From a virus: a DNA stretch of 28,159 nt. The stretch is taken from the IMG/VR virus record IMGVR_UViG_3300036715_001763, positions 1-28,159 of that record. One strand, given 5' to 3'. Of the stretch, positions 15,476 through 22,348 are shown in pieces; the first letter of the stretch is position 1, and every line of letters begins with the position of its first letter. Below the pieces are notes generated by a model that was not told the origin of the DNA, ran no database searches, and worked only from the letters and a program-made list of their open reading frames with translations. A program made the translations under genes and the position numbers.

Positions 15476-16390
15476 AAAAAGTTAACAAAAGAAGAATTTA
15501 TTGAAAGAAGTAATAAAATACATAAAAATTGTTATGATTATTCACTTGTAGAATATGAAAATGTTATGAAGAAAGTAATAATCATTTGTCATAAACATGG
15601 TAAATTTGAACAAACTCCATTAAATCACTTAAATGGTCATATTTGTAAAAAATGTTCAAGAGAGATAGTTGCTGTTAAACAGAGAAAAGATATTGAATTT
15701 ATAGAAAAGTCTAATATTAAATATAACAATAAATATGATTATTCACTTGTGGAATTTATAAATAGAACCACAAAAGTTAGAATAATATGTCCAATACATG
15801 GTGAGTTTTTATCAACACCCACTAATCATCTAAATAGAAATGGTTGTAGTAAATGTTCTAAATATGAACTTAGAAAAGATAATAAATTAAAATTTATAGA
15901 GAAGTCTAATTTTATACATAATGGAATATATGATTATTCACATGTAGAGTATATTTCTGATAAAGTTAAAGTTAAAATTGTGTGTAGTAAACATGGTGAG
16001 TTTGAACAACAACCAAATACACACTTAAATGGAGTTGGATGTCCAACTTGTAAAAGTAGTAAAGGTGAAATAAGAATACAGAATTATTTTATGAAAAATA
16101 ATATATACTTTATAAAAGAACATAGATTCAATGAATGTTTTTATAAGAAAAGTTTATCATTTGATTTTTACTTACCCAACCATAATATTTGTATAGAATT
16201 TGATGGAAAACAACATTTTAGACCTATTAATTTTTTTGGTGGTTATGAGAACTTTAAAAATACAATTGTTAGAGATACTATCAAAAATAAATTTTGTTTA
16301 GATAATAATATTAAAATAATAAGAATTCCTTATGATAAATATAAGGAAATAGAAAAAATACTTCAAGATGAATTATGGGAGAATTATTAG
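15473..16390 (+). CDS. Zinc-ribbon-repeat homing endonuclease with Vsr-like nuclease
   Basis: This is a 305-residue protein from the chosen start MKKLTKEEFIERS, which aligns with starts of the relatives (MSKRLTTQEFIEKS at 8513, MKKLTTDEFVKKC at 21412). An upstream in-frame ATG at 15449 would add eight residues encoded by the promoter-like block, so it was rejected. Three modules of the FIE+SN.IH..YDYS...C..HG.F...P..HL...C..C type precede a PD-(D/E)XK domain, FDFYLPNHNICIEFDGKQHF (D231, E242, K246), then FFGGYENF and KIIRIPYDKY. Its 3-prime end overlaps the next gene by 16 bases. The frame is intact and it may be active. Confidence 0.85.
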   Translation: MKKLTKEEFIERSNKIHKNCYDYSLVEYENVMKKVIIICHKHGKFEQTPLNHLNGHICKKCSREIVAVKQRKDIEFIEKSNIKYNNKYDYSLVEFINRTTKVRIICPIHGEFLSTPTNHLNRNGCSKCSKYELRKDNKLKFIEKSNFIHNGIYDYSHVEYISDKVKVKIVCSKHGEFEQQPNTHLNGVGCPTCKSSKGEIRIQNYFMKNNIYFIKEHRFNECFYKKSLSFDFYLPNHNICIEFDGKQHFRPINFFGGYENFKNTIVRDTIKNKFCLDNNIKIIRIPYDKYKEIEKILQDELWENY

Positions 16391-17070
16391 ATAGAGTGAA
16401 ACTTAATTTACTTGTTAATGGAGATGGAATAGTTGAAAATTTTAAGAATAATTCATTATTCTTTTATGAAAAATACAATCAAAGTACACCAGATGTTTTA
16501 GCAATAAGCATTACTGATATTTATCCAGGTGGATTTTATTTTTTTCATTATTTGGATGATAGTAATTGGTTAAAATTTGCACCAGTATTTGTTGCAGACT
16601 TTAAGAAGTTTGATGATAAAGTAATTTTATTTGCTGTTAATTTCAATTTTATTCCAATGGAGATAAGAGTGATGTTATTTGATAAGTTTATTTTACCAGA
16701 AGACTTTGAAAAGAATAGTTTATTAAAAGTTGATTATAATGGTATGTATAATGAGATTAGAAAATTAGGATTTGAATATGCTTTAATGGAGTTCAATGCA
16801 ATTCAATTGGTTAGAGTTCATAGAATTAGTTTAGAGTTATTACCAAGGTTTTTATATTCACAACATCCTATAAATAAATATGATCCTAACAAGTTAAATG
16901 AAATATGGGTTGCTAAAATTGGTAAAAGAGATGAAAGACATAAAGAATTAATGACATCTGCATTAAATGACTTTTATGATGTTAATAGTGAGATTTCGGA
17001 AAAGTATAATGTGATGAAGGATCATATTAAGAGATTACAGACAAGTCTTACCAAGTATGGGAATAGGTAG
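16375..17070 (+). CDS. Conserved-looking phage protein, possibly structural
   Basis: This is a 231-residue protein that I do not recognise. The centre is rich in aromatic residues and looks like a compact beta domain (PGGFYFFHYLDDSNWLKFAP, then ILFAVNFNFIPMEIRVMLFD). It is followed by a helical part (YNEIRKLGFEYALMEFNAIQ) and a charged C-terminal helix. There is no signal peptide or catalytic motif. It lies between the gp4-like and portal genes, so a neck or head-tail role is conceivable, but this is context only. The start lies inside the end of the endonuclease gene, as at the portal gene, suggesting that the endonuclease arrived at its 5-prime end. Confidence 0.65.
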   Translation: MGELLDRVKLNLLVNGDGIVENFKNNSLFFYEKYNQSTPDVLAISITDIYPGGFYFFHYLDDSNWLKFAPVFVADFKKFDDKVILFAVNFNFIPMEIRVMLFDKFILPEDFEKNSLLKVDYNGMYNEIRKLGFEYALMEFNAIQLVRVHRISLELLPRFLYSQHPINKYDPNKLNEIWVAKIGKRDERHKELMTSALNDFYDVNSEISEKYNVMKDHIKRLQTSLTKYGNR

Positions 17071-17073
17071 GTT

Positions 17074-17352
17074 TTAAATGAATTTTATAATTGTGAATGT
17101 TGATGACTCTCTGTATAGTTTAATTATCATTTCATCTTTGTAATGTTTATATTTAATATCCACCATTATCCAATAATTCAAATCACTATCACTTAATTTA
17201 AAGGTAATAACTAAGTATTTATTATTTTTAAAAGATAAAGTTATGTTTGAATTTAAGTATTCTATAACATTCTTATCTTGAATATAATTCTTTTCAAGAA
17301 GTGTGTTATATGATTCTATAGAATGTGTAGGTATAAAATTGTCTGTTAACAT
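17074..17352 (-). CDS. Hypothetical protein
   Basis: This 92-residue frame on the minus strand begins MLTDNFIPTHSIESYNTLLE and contains strand-rich segments (NITLSFKNNKYLVITFKLSD and YWIMVDIKYKHYKDEMIIKL). I do not recognise it. It is convergent with the gene ending at 17070, three bases away, and has TATATAAC about 20 bases upstream of its start. The pattern of alternating hydrophobic residues looks like a real small beta protein rather than a shadow frame, since the opposite strand has no gene here. Confidence 0.55.
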   Translation of the reverse strand: MLTDNFIPTHSIESYNTLLEKNYIQDKNVIEYLNSNITLSFKNNKYLVITFKLSDSDLNYWIMVDIKYKHYKDEMIIKLYRESSTFTIIKFI

Positions 17353-17441
17353 TTTTATTTTTTATTGTTATATATAAAAAATATGTACTTATTTAAAAAT
17401 ATAGAAAAATATGTAAAATATAGAAAAAGGGGAAACACAAT

Positions 17442-17459
17442 TTTAATATATACTATATG
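17442..17459 (+). promoter_or_regulatory. Promoter-like block abutting HTH gene start
   Basis: TTTAATATATACTATATG differs from the block at 8498 and 15458 by one base and ends in the ATG of the small HTH gene that precedes the HNH gene. Confidence 0.5.
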
Positions 17460-17594
17460 AAAGCAAAAGAAGTATTAGAAAAATATAACATAACAAGAAG
17501 AACTCTTAGTAACTGGGTTAAAAAAGGTGTAATTGAAGTTGAACTAACTCCAACAGGTAGATATATTTATATTGAAAAAAAGAAAGAAATATAA
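17457..17594 (+). CDS. Small MerR/IS607-type helix-turn-helix protein
   Basis: This is a 45-residue protein that reads MKAKEVLEKYNITRRTLSNW in its first half. It is a helix-turn-helix of the MerR/excisionase type (E-V-L-x-x-Y-x-I-T-x-R-T-L-x-x-W-V-K-x-G), followed by a wing-like TPTGRYIYIE. This is the same layout as the DNA-binding N-terminus of IS607-family recombinases, but no recombinase domain follows. Its stop overlaps the start of the HNH endonuclease (TAATG), so translation is coupled. It probably supplies DNA recognition or autoregulation for the endonuclease cassette. It shares the promoter-like block used by the other endonuclease cassettes. Confidence 0.7.
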   Translation: MKAKEVLEKYNITRRTLSNWVKKGVIEVELTPTGRYIYIEKKKEI

Positions 17595-18274
17595 TGAAAA
17601 GTTGTAGTAAATGTAAAATTGAAAAGGAATTTACTCTTTTTCATAAAAGTTCAAGAAATAAATGTGGATATAGGTCACAATGTATTTCTTGTGAAAATGA
17701 ATATAAGGAGGTTAATAAGGATAAACGTAGAGAATATGATAAGAATAGAATACGTGATAAAGAAAAAAGTATTAACTATTATATTTTAAATAAAGAAAGA
17801 ATTATATCAAAGAGTAAAGAATATTATGAAAATAATAAAGAATCTAAATTAGAATATCAAAAGGAATATAATAAAAACAATAAGGAAAGTAGAAACTTGT
17901 ATCTAAATGAGAGAAGAAAAAATGATCCTTTATTTAAGCTAATAACAAATGTTAGGAATTTAATATATAATTCATTCTATTATAATGGATATTCTAAAAA
18001 TTCAAAGACAGAAGAACTATTAGGTTGTTCTTTTGAAGAACTAAAAGAATATTTAGAATCTAAGTTTGAACCTTGGATGAACTGGGATAATAGAGGATTG
18101 TATAATGGAGAATTAAATTATGGTTGGGATATTGACCATATAATACCTCTATCAAGTGTAGATAAAGAAGATGACATAATAAAATTAAATCATTATGTAA
18201 ATTTACAACCACTCTGTAGTAAAGTAAACAGAAATATAAAGAAAGATAATTTAGAACATGGCGAGTTACAATAA
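17594..18274 (+). CDS. HNH homing endonuclease upstream of the portal gene
   Basis: This is a 226-residue protein. The N-terminal zinc ribbon has C4, C7, C30 and C33. A long, very charged helix follows (residues 40-110, many Lys/Glu/Tyr/Asn), then TEELLGCSFEELKEYLESKF, a segment common in phage HNH enzymes. The HNH core is YGWDIDHIIPLSS (D181, H182), then LNHYVNLQPLCSKVN (N203). The frame is intact. The start is coupled to the HTH gene, and the end overlaps the portal gene by 17 bases: its last codons LEHGELQ are read from the portal start region. A near-identical C-terminal relic exists at 3317-3511. Confidence 0.85.
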   Translation: MKSCSKCKIEKEFTLFHKSSRNKCGYRSQCISCENEYKEVNKDKRREYDKNRIRDKEKSINYYILNKERIISKSKEYYENNKESKLEYQKEYNKNNKESRNLYLNERRKNDPLFKLITNVRNLIYNSFYYNGYSKNSKTEELLGCSFEELKEYLESKFEPWMNWDNRGLYNGELNYGWDIDHIIPLSSVDKEDDIIKLNHYVNLQPLCSKVNRNIKKDNLEHGELQ

Positions 18275-20006
18275 TTACGACACTAATAGTAATACAGCAA
18301 ACTTTGGGTCTGCAGGACAATCCGCAGTTGAGAATAAAGGATTGTTTAATAGAATACTTAGAACTTTATCATCTTATGGTATGAACTATGATGATATGAT
18401 TATTAGAAATCAAGTGGGAATTGGAATTAATGAAGATCCATATGCAGCACGAGGAAATTCGATGTACGACTTCTTTTCAAGTCGAGCAGTTGCATCTGTA
18501 TTAAACAGAAAATCAATACCTTATTTAGATAAAGCTTATGCAGATAAAAGAAGAATTTTAAGAGAGTATTCTATTAAAGATGAGATTAGAGACTTTGTGA
18601 GTTCAATTGCTGATGAGTGTATAGTTTATAATGATGAGAGAGATTTCTGTTCACCAGTGGCTTTACCAGTAGAATATTCAACAGAGATACAAGATAAGTA
18701 TCAAGAGTATTTTGAATCTATTTACAATAAGTTTGGTTTCTCTGATAACATTACTGCCTGGAATATGATGAAAGACTTTTTAGTTGATGGTTATGTTGCA
18801 CTTGAGATTATATTTGATGATAAAAAGAAGAATATTATTAGTTTCAATAGATTAAGACCAGAAACTTTAGTTCCTGCTTATGAACCTTCAATTGGTCACT
18901 TATGGATTCAGTTTCCTGAGGATCCACAATTAAGAAGAATATTTTTAGATTCACAGATAGTTTATGTTTCATATTCAACTCAAAATGAATTTTCAGAGAC
19001 ATCTTATGTAGAGGGTTTGATTAAACCTTACAATCAATTAAAAATATTACAACAAACAAGAATAATGTTTAATATTATTAATGCAACTATTTATCAGAAG
19101 TTTACTGTTCCAATTAAAGGTATGTCAAGACAAAGAGCAGAAGAACAAATAGGACAATTAATACATGATTATTCAGAAGAAGTAGAATGGGATGACTCAT
19201 TGGGAACTTTAACTATTAATGGTTCTAAACACTTACCTTATAACAAACAAATCTGGTTTCCTGAGGGAGATGCAGGTACTCCAAATATGACATTAGAATC
19301 TCCACAAGGTCATAACTTAAATGATGATACAATGTTGGATTGGTTCTTTAAAGCATTAAAGAGAGCATCTAAAATACCAATGTCAAGATTTGAAAGTGAT
19401 AATGGTGGTGGTAACTTAGTTACTGATGCAGCTGAAATGACAAGAGATGAGATTAAGTTCCATAACTTTATTAGTAGATTAAGATCTAACTTTAAAGAAT
19501 TAATTGTTAAACCATTGAGATTACAAATGTTAATTGAGTTTCCTGAGTTAAAGGATGATGATTTTTTTACAAATGCTGTTGATATTACATTCTTTACAAA
19601 TCAAGTATTTGAAGAATGGAAAAAGATAAACAATTTAGAAAAGAAAGCAGGTATAGTTGGTACTTTACTTGGTGTTATGAATGGTGAGAAACCATACTTT
19701 CACATTGAATGGATTATGGATAATGTATTCAAACTTACCCCAGAAGAAAAAGCTGAGAATGCTAAGTACTGGGCAATGGATGTTTATAACCAAGCAGCTG
19801 GAGCTACTGGTGAACCTGGTTCTCCATCAGAAGGTGGTGGTGGAGGTGGTTTTGGTGGTTCCGGTGAAAGTGGTGAAATGCCAGGTGGAGGTGGACAAGC
19901 AGCACCTCAAGCAGCACCAGAAGCTCCAGCACAAGGTGGTGGACAAGCAGCACCGGAAGCTCCTCCTGCTCCTGACGCTGGTGGAAGTTCTGAATTCGAG
20001 TTTTAA
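18258..20006 (+). CDS. 20: gp20-like portal protein with low-complexity tail
   Basis: This is a 582-residue portal protein (T4 gp20 is 524). Portal features seen are the helical wing and stem region with VSYSTQNEFSETSYVEG, followed by PYNQLKILQQTRIMFNIINA. Next comes IWFPEGDAGTPNMTLESP, and then HNLNDDTMLDWFFKALKRAS leading to KIPMSRF. T4 gp20 has the same order (a W-L-P-R motif, a TLPGG-type loop, then KLYRALNIPMSRL). It forms the dodecameric DNA gate at the head vertex and starts prohead assembly. The last 70 residues (513-582) are a Gly/Pro/Ala/Gln-rich tail ending SSEFEF, unusual beside gp20. The start ATG lies inside the HNH gene. Confidence 0.9.
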   Translation: MASYNNYDTNSNTANFGSAGQSAVENKGLFNRILRTLSSYGMNYDDMIIRNQVGIGINEDPYAARGNSMYDFFSSRAVASVLNRKSIPYLDKAYADKRRILREYSIKDEIRDFVSSIADECIVYNDERDFCSPVALPVEYSTEIQDKYQEYFESIYNKFGFSDNITAWNMMKDFLVDGYVALEIIFDDKKKNIISFNRLRPETLVPAYEPSIGHLWIQFPEDPQLRRIFLDSQIVYVSYSTQNEFSETSYVEGLIKPYNQLKILQQTRIMFNIINATIYQKFTVPIKGMSRQRAEEQIGQLIHDYSEEVEWDDSLGTLTINGSKHLPYNKQIWFPEGDAGTPNMTLESPQGHNLNDDTMLDWFFKALKRASKIPMSRFESDNGGGNLVTDAAEMTRDEIKFHNFISRLRSNFKELIVKPLRLQMLIEFPELKDDDFFTNAVDITFFTNQVFEEWKKINNLEKKAGIVGTLLGVMNGEKPYFHIEWIMDNVFKLTPEEKAENAKYWAMDVYNQAAGATGEPGSPSEGGGGGGFGGSGESGEMPGGGGQAAPQAAPEAPAQGGGQAAPEAPPAPDAGGSSEFEF

Positions 20007-20037
20007 TTTTTAATATATAGAAATAAAAACATAATTT

Positions 20038-20373
20038 ATGTATAGTATTTATGTATTAAAATGTCCTATCTCAAATGAAGTCAATATGTTGGATAAACAA
20101 GGAATAGAATAGATAAACGATTAAGTAATCATATATGGGAATCTAAAAAAGACTAAGAAAAAATATTCTCATAAAGATAATTGATTTTAAAACTATCTAA
20201 ATTAGAACTAAACCAATTATTGAAAAGATAGAAGAAATATCACTTGATTCTAATTTATCATATGTTTTAAATAGAGAAACTTATGTATTTTAAAATTTCG
20301 TAATAGTAGTAATTTGGTAAATGTCACTGATGGTGGTGAGATTCAACTAAAAATAAAAATGATAAATATATAA
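20038..20373 (+). pseudogene. GIY-YIG endonuclease relic
   Basis: This 434-base stretch between the portal gene and the next gene has no long frame. Pieces in shifting frames resemble a GIY-YIG enzyme: MYSIYVLKCPISNEV (opening strand, from 20038), then RLSNHIWESKK, then KPIIEKIEEISLDSNLSYVL followed by NRET, and lastly NLVNVTDGGE, a typical closing motif. At least three frameshifts and several stops separate them. A TTTTTAATATATAG block precedes it, as for other endonuclease cassettes. It is a degraded mobile gene. Confidence 0.65.
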
Positions 20374-20414
20374 CTTGTTCAGGATTTATATTTTCATTTA
20401 CTGAACTTTAAATA

Positions 20415-20445
20415 AAAAATCCTTTCAATTTGAAAGGATTTTTTT
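20415..20445 (+). terminator. Bidirectional intrinsic terminator
   Basis: CCTTTCA pairs with TGAAAGG around ATT, with A-runs to the left and T-runs to the right, so it works on either strand. It lies between the portal region and the convergent minus-strand gene, whose stop is at its right edge. Confidence 0.85.
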
Positions 20446-20863
20446 ATGCTACATTTTTTGGTGTCTCTATTATAAAGTTTAAATTTTTATCATATATAAA
20501 TTTACTTACTTTAACTTCCATACCTACCTGTATCATTGTTTTAACTATCTTACCACATTCGGTATCAAGTATTTTAGATTTTAAAGTTAGTTTCTCAATC
20601 TTATTACTATTTAAGATAAATGTCATTCCAGTTATAGAACAACATACTTGTTTTAAAGATACTTGATGTTGATGAACATCAACAAGTGTAATATATTTCT
20701 GAATATCATCAATATCATACTGTATTTTCTTACTACCTTCTAAAAGATAATTTAATTTTATCTCACGATAAACAGATTTCCAAGTTGGATAACTAGAAAG
20801 TGTTAAATTATAATCATCTAATTCTAAATCGTCTGCTAATATGACATCAAATAAATAGTCCAT
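20444..20863 (-). CDS. Hypothetical protein downstream of the RNase R fragment
   Basis: This is a 139-residue acidic protein that I do not recognise. It starts MDYLFDVILADDLELDDYNL and has a possible beta-rich centre (HQHQVSLKQVCCSITGMTFI) and a strand-turn-strand end. It contains three Cys residues (a CC pair and one later) but no clear metal site. The start overlaps the stop of the S1-domain gene (TAATG), so the two are translated together in the operon that originally continued from RNase R. It ends in a bidirectional terminator. Confidence 0.6.
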   Translation of the reverse strand: MDYLFDVILADDLELDDYNLTLSSYPTWKSVYREIKLNYLLEGSKKIQYDIDDIQKYITLVDVHQHQVSLKQVCCSITGMTFILNSNKIEKLTLKSKILDTECGKIVKTMIQVGMEVKVSKFIYDKNLNFIIETPKNVA

Positions 20864-21222
20864 TAGAACAATTCAAAATCGATTTGTTTTCTGTCTAAGT
20901 CAATTGCTTTAACTGTTACTTTAACTTTATCACCTAATCTTATTGAACCTCCCATTTTAGGAAATACAATATAATTATCAGTATCAACTGTGTAGTTATT
21001 GTTATATCTAACCATACCTTCACATTTACTTTCAATAAGTTCAACATACATACCCCATTCAGTTACTCCTGAAACTATACCATCAAATACTTGTCCAATT
21101 TTATCTTCTAAGTATTCAATTTGTTTATAACGTATGGAATCACGCTCTGCTTTTTTTGCTAATACTTCTCTACTTGAAATGTGTTTACACATTTCATTAA
21201 TTTTATTTCTATCAATTTTCAT
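20863..21222 (-). CDS. rnr: C-terminal S1 part of split RNase R
   Basis: This 119-residue protein corresponds to the end of RNase R. The linker NKINEMCKHISSREVLAKKA and ERDSIRYKQIEYLED is the conserved segment that follows the RNB domain. The RNA-binding S1 domain follows (about residues 43-119: GQVFDGIVSGVTEWGMYVEL, EGMVR, IRLGDKVKVTVKAIDLDRKQ and IDFEL). It has its own ATG at 21222, exactly at the point where the N-terminal part (22343-23872) ends. The 1.1-kb insert between carries an endonuclease on the other strand. Whether this piece is translated and binds the catalytic part in trans is unknown, but the clean start makes it possible. Confidence 0.85.
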   Translation of the reverse strand: MKIDRNKINEMCKHISSREVLAKKAERDSIRYKQIEYLEDKIGQVFDGIVSGVTEWGMYVELIESKCEGMVRYNNNYTVDTDNYIVFPKMGGSIRLGDKVKVTVKAIDLDRKQIDFELF

Positions 21223-21231
21223 ACTAATTAT

Positions 21232-21409
21232 ATGAAAGGAAGAGATAAAGTTTTAATAAAAACACAACCTATTTACAATATTTTTTATAGAGGTGTTATA
21301 ATTTCGGTTTCAACTTCTTCTATTTGTGGATATTGCAATAAGTAAAAGTGTAAAAGAAGGAAGAGTTGTTAAAGTTTCTGAAATTATTAGAGAAAAATTA
21401 GAAAATTAA
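21232..21409 (+). pseudogene. Broken small gene in the RNase R insert
   Basis: The ATG at 21232 opens MKGRDKVLIKTQPIYNIFYR and runs to a TAA at 21345. A second frame continues with VDIAISKSVKEGRVVKVSEI and ends at 21409, two bases before the endonuclease start. It probably encoded a small protein of about 60 residues that travelled with the endonuclease. The family is unknown. Confidence 0.4.
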
Positions 21410-21411
21410 TT

Positions 21412-22348
21412 ATGAAAAAGTTGACAACAGATGAATTTGTAAAAAAATGTATTGAAGTACATGGATATAGGTATGATTATAGTATATCAATATATAATGG
21501 TACAAATATTAAGATGAATATAATATGTGAAAAACATGGTGTATTCTTGCAAAGAACATCTGCACACTTACTAGGTCAGGGTTGTATGGAATGTAGATTG
21601 GATAATAGAAGGACTGGTATAGATAAATTTTTAGAAAGATGTTTGGAATTACATAGTAATAAATATGATTATTCATTAGTTAGTGAATATAAAAATAGTT
21701 CAACAAAAGTTAGAGTTATATGTAGAAACCATGGTGTATTTGAAGTAACACCCGATCATCATCTTAATAAAAAACAAGGTTGTCCAGAGTGTAAAAAATT
21801 AGGATTAGATAAATTTATAGAAAAATCAAATATTAAACATAACAGACTTTATAAGAAAATCAAATGAAATACATAATAATAAATATTTATATTCTGATAA
21901 TATAGAATTTAAATCTAATAAAGATAAGATTGAAATAACTTGTAAAGAACATGGGATATTCTTACAAAAAATAAATGCACATTTAAGTGGACAGGGTTGT
22001 CCTAATTGTAATGAATCCAAAGGAGAGAAATTTATAAAAAAATATTTAATAGAAAATGATATAAGTTTTATCCAACAATATAAATTCAAGGATTGTAAAG
22101 ATAAACAACTACTACCATTTGATTTTTATTTAACAGATTTGAATATTTGTATAGAGTTTAATGGTAGACAACATTATGAACCAATATCATATTTTGGTGG
22201 AATAGATAGTTTTAAATCTCAAATTAAAAGAGATAATATTAAAAAGAAATATTGTGTAGATAATATTATTTATTTTTTTATAATAAAGTATGTTGAAAAT
22301 ATAAAGGATAGATTGGATGAAATATTAAAAATAGAACAGACTTTATAA
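21412..22348 (+). pseudogene. Broken zinc-ribbon-repeat homing endonuclease inside RNase R
   Basis: The first frame (21412-21867) has two complete modules (KYDYS..., C..HGVF..., GC.EC) and the start of a third, FIEKSNIKHNR. There the frame shifts and another module start follows at once (FIRKSNEIHNNKYLYSDN, from about 21847). The second frame runs on through C..HGIF...GCPNC, a Vsr-like nuclease (LLPFDFYLTDLNICIEFNGR, then YFGGIDSF) and stops at 22348. Two module starts in tandem show that repeat recombination removed most of one module and broke the frame. It is on the strand opposite to RNase R and interrupts that gene. Confidence 0.8.
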
